NCBI RefSeq assembly: GCF_000331735.1
Contig: NC_020126.1
Coordinates: forward strand, 1,116,001 to 1,180,000
Source: Myxococcus stipitatus DSM 14675
Lineage (GTDB): Bacteria; Myxococcota; Myxococcia; Myxococcales; Myxococcaceae
DNA length: 64,000 nt
Direction of reading: 5' to 3'
In this document: positions 25,251 to 33,346 of the stretch, piece by piece
How positions within the stretch are numbered: the first letter of the stretch is position 1
Layout: each line of letters begins with the position of its first letter
Notes under the pieces: generated by a model
Databases searched by the model: none
What the model was told of the DNA's origin: nothing
The model's input: the letters and a program-made list of their open reading frames with translations, nothing else
Translations under genes and position numbers: made by a program

Positions 25251-26675
25251 TTACTTCGTGGCGGGCGGGTGGTTGGCGGCCGTCGCCTGGCGCTGCGGCT
25301 GGAGCGCCGGAGGCGAGGCGTTCAGCGAACCCAGGTACAGCCGGCCATGGAAGCCGTCGGGCTTCGGGGCGGAGTAGAGCTCCAGGCCCGCGGTCTGCTT
25401 GGAGGACTGGCGCGCCTCGAGCGACGGGCTGATGCCGAAGACGTCGCACTCCACCTCGCCCCAGATGTTGTAGCGGCAGGCGAACTGGGAGCCGCGCTGG
25501 AAGCCCACGTCCAGCGTGCGGGTGGCGGGCAGGGCACGCGCCACGCGGGCCCCCATGGGCTCGAGCTTCCCGTTCCAGTTCGTCTCGATGGTGCGCGCGT
25601 GGATGCTGCCGGTGAGCGCCACCGTCCAGGCGCTGGGACGCGCGGCCTGGGCCTTGAGCAGGTTCTCGGCGAGCTGGGCCTCGCGCTCGTTGCCCTGGGC
25701 CTTGTCCGTGTCGATGGCGACGAGGGCCACGTCCTTGCCGGCGGCGCGCAGGCGGCGCGTCTGCTCGACGAGCCAGAGCATGGCGCCGCTGCTGCGCCCG
25801 TCCTGGTACGTGCGGCGCCAGAAGGCGCTGCCCGTGAGGAACTCCTGCACCGCGGCCACGCCGCCGTCGCTCTCCAGGTAGCGCTCCAGCAGCGGCTGCT
25901 CCGAGTCGGGGATGGACAGGGCCAGCGTCACCGGGAGCCCGAGGGAGATGGCCTCGCACGACATCCGTACCAGCGCGGACGGAACCTCCTGGGTGCCCAG
26001 GGGGTCGGCCATGAGCACGACGCCTCCCGCGGCCATCACCGACTCGGCGCCCTCCACGGGAGCGCCACACACGGGGGCGGCCTTGGCGGTGGCCTCGGCC
26101 GCTTCACCCGGGTCCTCGATGACGACCGAGCGGACGTGCACCGGCGGATTGCCGCTGACCGGCTCCAGCGCGGGCGCCATCTCCAGCAGCGCCAGCAGCT
26201 TCTGCTCGATCTCCATGTCGCGATAGCCGAACGCCGGCTGGTAGCCCTCCAGCCCCGGGATGTTCTTGAAGTCCGTCGCCAGGTTGTTCGGCCAGCCGTG
26301 CTGGCCCGCCCGGCTGGTGGCATCCGGCCCGGACGGCGAGAGCTGGTTGTAGCGGATGCGGAAGACGCGGATGAGCGACTGCCGGGGCCCCAGCCGCTCG
26401 CCCTTGATGTAGTAGCGCTCCGGGGGGACGACGTCCGGGATGAAGGAGGAGAACATCACCATCCCGTCCTCCTTCTCGAGGACGTCGAAGCTCCGGGCCT
26501 CCAGGATGCGACGGGCCGACATCATCGCGTCCTCGGCGGGCGCGAAGTAGACGACTTCCTGCGTGGGTATCTCGTATTGGCCCGTCTCGGGGTTGTATTG
26601 GCTGGAGATGCCTCGGGTGAAGAACGAGCAGCCCATGCAGCCCAGGAGTCCCAACACCATTCCAATCCGTCGCAT
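25251..26675 (-). CDS. Paralogous lipoprotein 2 of 3
   Basis: 474-residue paralogue of its two neighbours, lipobox LLGCMGC. It shares near-identical blocks with them, for example SAFWRRTYQDGRSSGAMLW and DKAQGNEREAQLAENLLKAQ, while the first 120 residues and the loop before TDFKNIPGLEGYQP differ most. The gap to paralogue 1 is 54 bp, so co-transcription is likely. The DNA around 25780-25840 is almost identical to that at 24280-24340 and 27220-27280, which points to recent duplication or gene conversion. Function unknown. Confidence 0.75.
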   Translation of the reverse strand: MRRIGMVLGLLGCMGCSFFTRGISSQYNPETGQYEIPTQEVVYFAPAEDAMMSARRILEARSFDVLEKEDGMVMFSSFIPDVVPPERYYIKGERLGPRQSLIRVFRIRYNQLSPSGPDATSRAGQHGWPNNLATDFKNIPGLEGYQPAFGYRDMEIEQKLLALLEMAPALEPVSGNPPVHVRSVVIEDPGEAAEATAKAAPVCGAPVEGAESVMAAGGVVLMADPLGTQEVPSALVRMSCEAISLGLPVTLALSIPDSEQPLLERYLESDGGVAAVQEFLTGSAFWRRTYQDGRSSGAMLWLVEQTRRLRAAGKDVALVAIDTDKAQGNEREAQLAENLLKAQAARPSAWTVALTGSIHARTIETNWNGKLEPMGARVARALPATRTLDVGFQRGSQFACRYNIWGEVECDVFGISPSLEARQSSKQTAGLELYSAPKPDGFHGRLYLGSLNASPPALQPQRQATAANHPPATK

Positions 26676-26697
26676 CGTCGTCTCCTCCGGTGGGGGT

Positions 26698-28251
26698 CTA
26701 TTTCGTCGCGGGTGTGTGATGAGCGGCGGTGGCCTGTCGCTGCGCCTGGAGCGCGGGGGGGGAAGCGTTCAGCGCGCCCAGGTACAGCCGGCCGTGGAAG
26801 CCGTGCGGCTGCTGCGTGGTGAAGAGCTCCAGGCCCACGCGCTGCTTGTCGGCCTGGCGGGCCTCGAGCGTGGGGCTGATGGCGAAGACGTTGCACTCCA
26901 CTTCATCCCAGACGTTGTAGCGGCACGCGAACTGGGTGCCGCGCTGGAAGCCCACGTCCAGGGCCCGCGTGGAGGGCAGGGCGCGCGCCACGCGAGCGCC
27001 CATGGGCTCGAAGTCCCCATCCCAGCTCACCTCGGTGGTGCGCGCGTGCACGCTGCCGGTGAGCGCCAGCGTCCAGGCCTGGGGGCGCGTGGCCTGGGCC
27101 TCGAGCAGGTGCTCGGCCAGCTGGGCCTCCCGCTCGTTGCCCTGCGCCTTGTTCGCGTCGATGGCGGCGAGGGCCACGTCCTTGCCGGAGGCGCGCAGGC
27201 GGCGGGCCTGCTCGACGAGCCAGAGCATGGCGCGGCTGCTGCGTCCGTCCTGGTACGTGCGGCGCCAGAACGCGCTGCCGGCAAGGAGCTCCTGCGCGTC
27301 CGCCGACTCGCCGTCGCTGGCGAGATACTGCTCGAGCAGCGGCTGCTCGGAGACGGGGATGGACAGGGCCAGCGTCACGGGCAATCCCTGGGACGTGGCC
27401 TCGCACAGCATCCGCAGCGCCAGGGTGGGGACCTCCTGGGTGCCCAGCGGGTCCGCGACGAGCAGCACGCCTCCCGCGGAGAACAGCGCCGTGGCGCCCT
27501 CCACGGGAGCCCCACACTCGGGGGCGAGGGTGGCGGTGGCCTCACCGGCCTCGCTCCAGCCCTCCATCATCATGGAGCGCATGGGCACCGGGTTGTTGCC
27601 GCCGACCAGCTCCAGCGCGGGCGCCATCTCCAGGCGCTCCAGGAGCTTCTTCTCGATGCCCATGTCGCGGTAGCCGCTCGTCACGCGGAAGCCCTCCAGC
27701 CCCGGGGCATTGGGGAAGGGATTCGCCATGGCGAACTGCCGGGGCATGGACTTCACGTCGGCCGGCGAGCTCGTCGGCGCGCTCATGATGGCTTCCATGC
27801 GCGAGTCGAGCGGGTTCTGGTACTCGAGCATCTCCTGGCGGTTGGTGCGGCTGTTGAGGTCGTTGAACTGCTTGGGCCCCTCCTCGATGAGGTTCTCCAT
27901 CTCGCTGTAGCTGAGGCGGAAGACCCGCACGAGCGTCTGCCGAGGCCCCAGCCGGACGCCCTGGATGTAGTAGCGCTCGTGGTTGCGCAGGCCCAGGCGG
28001 TTCTTGCCCGGCTCGTGGGCGGAGGAGAACATCTCCAGTCCGCCCTCCTTCTCCAGGATGTCGTAGCGCTCCTCCTCGAGGATGCGCCGGGCCGTCCGCA
28101 TCGCGTCCTCGACGGGGACCAGGTAGACGACCTCTTGCGTGGGGACCTCGTACTCCCCCGTCTCGGGGTTGTACTGGGTGGCCAGTCCACGGGTCATGTT
28201 GGCGCAGCCCACACAGCCCAGGAGCCCCAGCATCATTCCAAACCGTCGCAT
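26698..28251 (-). CDS. Paralogous lipoprotein 3 of 3 (longest copy)
   Basis: 517-residue first gene of the triplet, lipobox LLGCVGC. It is 38-43 residues longer than the others because of an insertion at about 105-175 (NRLGLRNHERYYIQG, RTNRQEMLEYQNPLDSRMEAIM) and a different middle loop. The rest follows the common plan, ending GRLYLGALNASPPALQAQRQ. The start at 28251 (MRRFGMM) matches the N-termini of its paralogues; an upstream in-frame start is rejected for that reason. Paralogue 2 begins 22 bp after its stop. The promoter should lie in 28252-28509. Confidence 0.75.
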   Translation of the reverse strand: MRRFGMMLGLLGCVGCANMTRGLATQYNPETGEYEVPTQEVVYLVPVEDAMRTARRILEEERYDILEKEGGLEMFSSAHEPGKNRLGLRNHERYYIQGVRLGPRQTLVRVFRLSYSEMENLIEEGPKQFNDLNSRTNRQEMLEYQNPLDSRMEAIMSAPTSSPADVKSMPRQFAMANPFPNAPGLEGFRVTSGYRDMGIEKKLLERLEMAPALELVGGNNPVPMRSMMMEGWSEAGEATATLAPECGAPVEGATALFSAGGVLLVADPLGTQEVPTLALRMLCEATSQGLPVTLALSIPVSEQPLLEQYLASDGESADAQELLAGSAFWRRTYQDGRSSRAMLWLVEQARRLRASGKDVALAAIDANKAQGNEREAQLAEHLLEAQATRPQAWTLALTGSVHARTTEVSWDGDFEPMGARVARALPSTRALDVGFQRGTQFACRYNVWDEVECNVFAISPTLEARQADKQRVGLELFTTQQPHGFHGRLYLGALNASPPALQAQRQATAAHHTPATK

Positions 28252-28308
28252 GACTATCTCCGCGCAGCAGGGCCCAGGAGGTCGGGACAGGGCCAACGGA
28301 CTGTGTCA

Positions 28309-28324
28309 AAGCGTCGAAACGCTT
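28309..28324. promoter_or_regulatory. Inverted repeat in the divergent intergenic region
   Basis: AAGCGT-CGAA-ACGCTT, a perfect 6-bp inverted repeat with a 4-bp centre, lies 58 bp upstream of the lipoprotein triplet and 185 bp upstream of the permease gene. It could be an operator for either gene or a small RNA hairpin in the lipoprotein leader. The rest of 28252-28509 shows no gene. Confidence 0.35.
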
Positions 28325-28509
28325 GGAGCCTGCGGGCATATCGCTCATCCCCCGCCGCACCGCCTCGACCCGCGATTGGACCACACCTCCCGTGAGGATG
28401 GGCATGGCCCCGGGGCTCGGTTCGTCCCGCGCGACCCGGGGAGTGTCCTGGGCCGCGTGCTGGGGGCGCGGTTTGGTGCCGGGGGCTGGGGTGTAGTGAA
28501 CTGAGGCGC

Positions 28510-29793
28510 GTGACCGCCTCCACCGTCGCTGTCCCCTCTCCGCCGGAACGCACGGTGGGGCCCATCCAGTTGTTGGCGCTGGGCGTCAACGGCATCGTCG
28601 GCGTCGGCATCTTCTTCGCGCCCTCGGGCGTCGCCGCGCGAATGCCGGGCATGGGCGCGGTGCTCGTGTTCCTGCTCACGGGGCTGGCGCTGGTGCCCGT
28701 GGCGCTGGCGTTCAGCGTGCTGGGGCGCCGCTTCGACTCGGATGGCGGGCCGGTGGTCTTCGCGCGAGCGGCCTTCGGTGAGCGAGCGGCCTTCCTCGTG
28801 GGCTGGGTGGCCTACGTCAGCGCGTTCCTGAGCACCTCCGCGGTCATCGTGGGGCTGTCGCAGTCGGTGGCGCCGTCCTTGGGGCTGGAGGGCCCGGTGG
28901 GGCAGCGCGTGCTGGCGTCGGCGCTCGTCACGGCGTTCGCGGGCATCGTCGCCTCGGGCATCCGAGTCTCGGCGCGCGCGTGGACGGCGCTCACGGTGCT
29001 CAAGCTGCTGCCGCTCGTCGCGCTGCTCGTCGCGTTCGCGTCGGTGACGGCGCCGCCCGCCATGTCGCCTCCGACGGTGGGGATGGCGGACAGCGCGTGG
29101 CTTCGCGCGGGGTTGGCGGTGATGTTCGCCTACCAGGGGTTCGAGGTCGTCCCGGTGATTGCCGGACAGGTGCGCTCGTCGGCGCGCACCGTGCCGCTGG
29201 CCACGGTGGGCTCGCTGCTGGGCGCGGTGTTCTTGTACGTGGGGCTGGTCTGGGCGTGTGTCGCGGCGCTGCCGAACCTGGCCACGTCGGCGGCGCCCTT
29301 GGCGGAAGCCGCGGGGGTGTGGGGCGGGGCGGCGCTGTCCCGGGTGGTGACGGCGGGCACGAGCGTGTCCGCGCTGGGCATCTGCGTGGGGATGATGGTG
29401 ACGACGCCGCGCTACCTGTCCGCGCTGGCGTCAGGAGGGAGGACGCTGTTCGGCCTGGACGGGATGTCCGACCGGGGCGTGCCCGCGCGGGCGCTGGCCG
29501 TCACGTGGGTGGTGGTGGTGTTCTTCGTCAACCTGGGGAACCTGCCGGAGCTCTTCGCGCTCTCCAGCATCGCCGTGCTGATGCAGTACGGCGTCACGGC
29601 GGCGTCGCTCGCGAGGTTGTCACTGCGAAAGGAGCGGGGCCTGCGCCCGGTGCACGCGCTGCTGGCGGTGCCCACGCTGGGGTTCGGCCTGACGCTGGTG
29701 GGCTTCGGCGCGAGCGCCCGGGAGGCCGCCACCACCGCGATTGCGTTGGTGGCGGGCCTGGTGCTGCTGGGCCTGTCCCGGCCGAGGGCCTAG
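28510..29793 (+). CDS. APC-superfamily amino acid permease
   Basis: 427-residue integral membrane transporter with about 12 hydrophobic helices. The helix-1 signature GVNGIVGVGIFFAPSGVAA contains the G-x-G-I-F-type break that binds the amino acid backbone in the APC family, and helix 6 shows AYQGFEVVPVIAGQV, the matching unwound segment. The start is a GTG. The convergent glutamine synthetase gene shares its stop with this one: the palindrome CTAG at 29790-29793 provides TAG on both strands. The substrate is not determinable; proximity to glutamine synthetase hints at amino acid uptake tied to nitrogen metabolism but the two genes are convergent. Confidence 0.88.
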   Translation: MTASTVAVPSPPERTVGPIQLLALGVNGIVGVGIFFAPSGVAARMPGMGAVLVFLLTGLALVPVALAFSVLGRRFDSDGGPVVFARAAFGERAAFLVGWVAYVSAFLSTSAVIVGLSQSVAPSLGLEGPVGQRVLASALVTAFAGIVASGIRVSARAWTALTVLKLLPLVALLVAFASVTAPPAMSPPTVGMADSAWLRAGLAVMFAYQGFEVVPVIAGQVRSSARTVPLATVGSLLGAVFLYVGLVWACVAALPNLATSAAPLAEAAGVWGGAALSRVVTAGTSVSALGICVGMMVTTPRYLSALASGGRTLFGLDGMSDRGVPARALAVTWVVVVFFVNLGNLPELFALSSIAVLMQYGVTAASLARLSLRKERGLRPVHALLAVPTLGFGLTLVGFGASAREAATTAIALVAGLVLLGLSRPRA

Positions 29794-31229
29794 AACTGGC
29801 TCCAGAGGTACTGGTTGGTGACCTCGTGGTGGAACTGGATTTCGGAGTACTTCACGCGCGAGCCCAGCTGCTTGGGGCAGCGCTCGGCGGAGGCCGTCTT
29901 CAGCTCGGCGAACTTGCCCTGCACGCTCTCGCCCAGGATGCTGGAGATGAACTGGCTGCCCTTGAAGAGGCGGACGGCGTCGAAGATGTTGTCGGGCAGG
30001 AAGCGGGTGCGGCTGCGCTTGCTCTCCGCGTCCTCCTGGGGCTGCGGGCCCTCCAGGCCGGTGCGCAGGAGCACGTAGCTGGCCAGGTACGGGTTGGCGT
30101 CCGGGCCCACGGAGCGGCACTCGACGCGGGCGGAGCGCTCGTTGCCGTAGGGGATGCGCACCATGGCGCCGCGGTTGTTGGCGCTGGCCTTGATTTGATT
30201 GGGCGCCTCGAAGTGCGGGTCCAGGCGGCGGTACGCGTTCACGCTGGAGTTGAGCACCAGGCAGATGTCATTGGCGTTGGTGAGCAGCCGGTCGATGAAC
30301 TCCCAGCCCATCTGGCTCAGGCCGTCCTGGCCGGCCTTGTCGTAGAACAGGTTCTTGCCGCCCTTGGACAGTGACATGTTCATGTGCATGCCATTGCCGT
30401 TGACGCCCGTGACGGGCTTGGGGAGGAAGCTGGCGGTGGTGTCCATCTGCGCGGCGACCTGGCGGCAGAGCAGCTTGTAGAGCTGGATCTGGTCGGCGGA
30501 GATGAGCGCCTCGCTGTACGTGAAGTTCATCTCGAACTGGCTGGGCGCCACCTCGGGATGGTCCTTCTCGTTCTGGAAGCCCATGGCGCGCTGGGCCTCG
30601 GCGGCCTTGTCGATGAAGGCGCGCAGCGGGTCTCCGGGCAGCGAGTGGTAGTAGCCGCCGGTGGAGATGAAGTCGAACTTGCCCGTCTCGTGGTAGTGGC
30701 GCTCGGCGTCGCGGCCCTTGAAGAGGAAGCCTTCCACTTCCGGCGCGGTGTGGAAGACGGTGCCGTCCTTCTGGTACATGGCCTCGGTGATGCGCTTGAG
30801 CTGGCCGCGCATGTCCGAGTGGTACGGGGTGCCGTCGCGCTCCAGCACTTCGCTGAACACCAGCACCTTGCCGGGGCCGAAGATGTCGGAGGGCAGCCAG
30901 TAGAAGGAGCCCCAGTCGACGTTCAGGCGCAGGTCACTCTCCGCCTGCTGGGAGAAGCCGCGGATGGAGGAGCCGTCGAAGGTGAGGTTGTCGGCGCTCT
31001 TGAGCAGGAACTTCTTGTCGTAGTCCAGCATGTGCAGCCGACCCTCGAGGTCGGTGAAGCACACGGTGACGGCCTTCAGGGCGCGCTCGTCGGTCAGGTA
31101 CTTGATGCGCTCCTCACGGACCTTGTCCGGGGACTCGTGCCGCAGGCGCTGCTCCTTCACCCGCAGGTTGCGCTCCTCGAGCTCGTCGTAGGGAATCTCG
31201 AGGAACGTCCTCAGCCCTTTTGTGTCCAT
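29790..31229 (-). CDS. glnA: Glutamine synthetase, type I family
   Basis: ATP-dependent ligation of ammonia to glutamate, 479 residues. Family motifs in order are FDGSSIRGF (about 105, grasp domain), APEVEGFLF, HPEVAPSQFEMNF (metal-binding Glu), GNGMHMNMSL (usually GSGMHxHxS), and NRGAMVRIPYGNERSARVECRS (substrate Arg). The adenylylation-loop Tyr typical of GSI-beta enzymes is not present near LPDNIFDAVRLF, so covalent control by GlnE is unlikely. The sequence is somewhat divergent, and a gamma-glutamyl ligase role with another amine cannot be ruled out. The ATG at 31229 has GGGAGG 7 nt upstream. Confidence 0.88.
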   Translation of the reverse strand: MDTKGLRTFLEIPYDELEERNLRVKEQRLRHESPDKVREERIKYLTDERALKAVTVCFTDLEGRLHMLDYDKKFLLKSADNLTFDGSSIRGFSQQAESDLRLNVDWGSFYWLPSDIFGPGKVLVFSEVLERDGTPYHSDMRGQLKRITEAMYQKDGTVFHTAPEVEGFLFKGRDAERHYHETGKFDFISTGGYYHSLPGDPLRAFIDKAAEAQRAMGFQNEKDHPEVAPSQFEMNFTYSEALISADQIQLYKLLCRQVAAQMDTTASFLPKPVTGVNGNGMHMNMSLSKGGKNLFYDKAGQDGLSQMGWEFIDRLLTNANDICLVLNSSVNAYRRLDPHFEAPNQIKASANNRGAMVRIPYGNERSARVECRSVGPDANPYLASYVLLRTGLEGPQPQEDAESKRSRTRFLPDNIFDAVRLFKGSQFISSILGESVQGKFAELKTASAERCPKQLGSRVKYSEIQFHHEVTNQYLWSQF

Positions 31230-31555
31230 ATCCGTGCCTCCCTGGCCATGCGCGCCGCCGCGGCGCATCAAATCCGTGGGCACAGAATTTACATCTGGGG
31301 ATTTGAAATCAAGTCTAAATCTCCGGCGGACAAATATAAAAATGAAGCCGCGAAGACTTTAGGCCCGCTCGGCAACACTCCGGGACGTGTGCGGGGGACT
31401 CGGAGTGGCACCTACCGGACACTCGGAGGGGCTGAACGGCCGCCTGCCCGGCGGGGCGATGGACAGGGGGAGGGGGTGGGCAGGCGCTTCCTGGGCCCAA
31501 TGGCACCAGGGGTCGGCGTACCCTGGTGGGCCCACCTCGTCTCAGGGAGTTCGCC
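31230..31555. other. Intergenic region with AT-rich glnA control segment
   Basis: 326 bp between glnA and the next plus-strand gene. 31284-31350 is unusually AT-rich for this genome and contains the palindrome GATTTGAAATC (31300-31310). On the minus strand TTGATT followed 17 bp on by AATTCT may be the glnA promoter, with the palindrome overlapping its -35. No good sigma54 GG-N10-GC pair was found. The remainder to 31555 is GC-rich and holds nothing I recognise. Confidence 0.45.
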
Positions 31556-32362
31556 TTGGCCGCGCCGCCGCGCTCGCATCCCCTCTCGCGTGAAGCACTG
31601 GTCCCCGCTGTCCATGCCGTCGTCGAGGAGCTCCTGGCCGGGCGCTTCGTCGCGGTGACACCCCAGGAGGGAGAGAGGCTGTCGCGGTGTCTGCTGCACG
31701 AGCCCACGCCCGCGACCTTCGAGGAGCTGCTGGCGCGCCTGTATGCCGCTCCGGAGTACGGGCGAGACGTCTTCGGTGACGCGACCAGTGCCTTCGCGCT
31801 CGTGAGGCTGGCCATCCACCTGTATGGCGCGCCAAGTCGACTGGCCACGGTTCCCGGCGACCTGGTCATCTCCCACGACCTGGCGGGCGCGGTCCCCACT
31901 CCGTTCTGGGTGCCCGGAAACCTCAAGGTCGACGGCATCCTCAAGGTCGACGAGGGGGCGTGGCTGCTGTGTACCGGCGATGTCGAGGTGGGGGGCGCGA
32001 CGCTCGACTACGAGCTGGGCTCTGTCATCGCCGTGGGGGGCTCACTGACGACGGCGCGGATGTGCACCATGGGCGCTGTCACCATCGGCGGGCGGCTGGA
32101 GGTCTCCGACACGCTGCTGGCCTGGCGCAACGACCACCGGCTCGTGGTCGAGGGCGGACTTCGGGCCGGGCTGCTCGTGGCGTGGGACCACACCCTCCAC
32201 GCGGAGGTGAGCGCGGGAGTCCGGCTGGATACAGACGCGACTCCAGAGGTGCTTCACGCGCACCTGCGGGCGGATATCCTCACGGGAGAAGGCCGCGCCG
32301 TGACCTTGGATGTCGAGGCCGCGGACGGACTGTTGCGCCGCGATGAGTCTCTTCGCGGCTGA
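31556..32362 (+). CDS. Beta-solenoid-like cytoplasmic protein of unknown function
   Basis: 268 residues from a TTG with AGGGAG upstream (a GTG at 31526 is the alternative). The N-terminal half is helical. The C-terminal half (about 105-215) shows short recurrent hydrophobic strands, such as DLVISHDLAG, NLKVDGILKVDEG, DVEVGGATLDY, VIAVGGSLTTARM, AVTIGGRLEVSDT and LVVEGGLRAG, in the pattern of a polymer-forming or bactofilin-like beta-helix. No signal peptide. It lies 22 bp before the LRR-like gene, and the two may be a functional pair. No enzymatic motif; function unknown. Confidence 0.65.
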   Translation: MAAPPRSHPLSREALVPAVHAVVEELLAGRFVAVTPQEGERLSRCLLHEPTPATFEELLARLYAAPEYGRDVFGDATSAFALVRLAIHLYGAPSRLATVPGDLVISHDLAGAVPTPFWVPGNLKVDGILKVDEGAWLLCTGDVEVGGATLDYELGSVIAVGGSLTTARMCTMGAVTIGGRLEVSDTLLAWRNDHRLVVEGGLRAGLLVAWDHTLHAEVSAGVRLDTDATPEVLHAHLRADILTGEGRAVTLDVEAADGLLRRDESLRG

Positions 32363-32384
32363 GCCTCATGCCACGGAGAGCCTG

Positions 32385-33311
32385 ATGCCACCGACCATCC
32401 AGCGGACCTGGGGCGTGCTGTTCAACCAGTGGTCCGAGTGGAGCAACAAGGACCCCGCCGCGCAGCTCTTGTTGGAGATGCTGGCGGACCTGGGTGATGC
32501 GGTGGAGCGAGGGTCTCGTGATGGGGCTGCGCTCGAGCAGGCGAAGCAGACCTTCTCGAAGTGGAACAGCCGAGGCACCGTCAAGCACGACGAGCGGGAC
32601 CGCATGCAGGCGGAGCTTGTCCAGGCGCTCGAGAATCTGGACAACGCGACGCTGTGTTCCACCTGTGAGCGTGGCAAGGCGCTCGTGGAAGTCTTTCCCG
32701 CTGGGAATGTCTACCTGGCCGGCAAGATGCCCCTCCCTGAGATCGACTTCATCAAGGCGGCCTCGGGGATTGAGTCCTTCCAGGGGACGAAGCTGGGTTT
32801 GAAAGACGTCCTCTTGGACGCCGAGGTGATGGACCGGCTCTTTCGCCATGACCAGGTCAAGTCGCTCTGCTTGCTGAAGTGCGGGTATCCCGAGAACTGG
32901 GATGACTTCACGCTCAGCCTCCTGCCGAGGTTGAGGAAGCTGGTCTTCTATGGTGCCCACGCGTCAGCCGCCCCGGGCTTCATGCTGGATGGGTTGAGGC
33001 GCATCACCACGCTGCGCATCCTGGAGTTCATCATGGCGGACTTCCTGCACCATGAGGACTGCTACGAGAGCCTGGGGCAGATGTATCAGCTCACCACCCT
33101 GAGTCTGGCGCGGACCCTGACGAGGGAGAAGTCCGCAGGGTGGGAGCGGGAGGTGGCGATGAACGTGCTCAAGCGGCTCATCAAGCACGGCGACCTCGTC
33201 GAGCTGAACCTCGCCTGGTGCAGCATCTTCTCCGAGGTGGACCTCAAGCTCCTCGCGGACGAGCTCCAGAAGAAGGGCGGCCACTTGATTGTCAGCGCGA
33301 GCAAGTCGTGA
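32385..33311 (+). CDS. Leucine-rich-repeat-like protein of unknown function
   Basis: 308 residues. The C-terminal half has irregular LRR-type strands: VKSLCLLKCGYPENW, LPRLRKLVFYGAH, ITTLRILEFIMAD, MYQLTTLSLARTL and LVELNLAWCSI. The N-terminal half is helical with a CSTC pair at about 92-95. The start at 32385 is taken from GGAGAG just upstream. Codon use (more ATT/TTG, lower GC3) is slightly different from the flanking operons, in line with an accessory gene. No signal peptide, so a cytoplasmic protein-binding role is the most that can be said. Confidence 0.65.
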   Translation: MPPTIQRTWGVLFNQWSEWSNKDPAAQLLLEMLADLGDAVERGSRDGAALEQAKQTFSKWNSRGTVKHDERDRMQAELVQALENLDNATLCSTCERGKALVEVFPAGNVYLAGKMPLPEIDFIKAASGIESFQGTKLGLKDVLLDAEVMDRLFRHDQVKSLCLLKCGYPENWDDFTLSLLPRLRKLVFYGAHASAAPGFMLDGLRRITTLRILEFIMADFLHHEDCYESLGQMYQLTTLSLARTLTREKSAGWEREVAMNVLKRLIKHGDLVELNLAWCSIFSEVDLKLLADELQKKGGHLIVSASKS

Positions 33312-33346
33312 GCTCCGCCCCATGGTCTGGAGTGTCTCCAGGTGCC

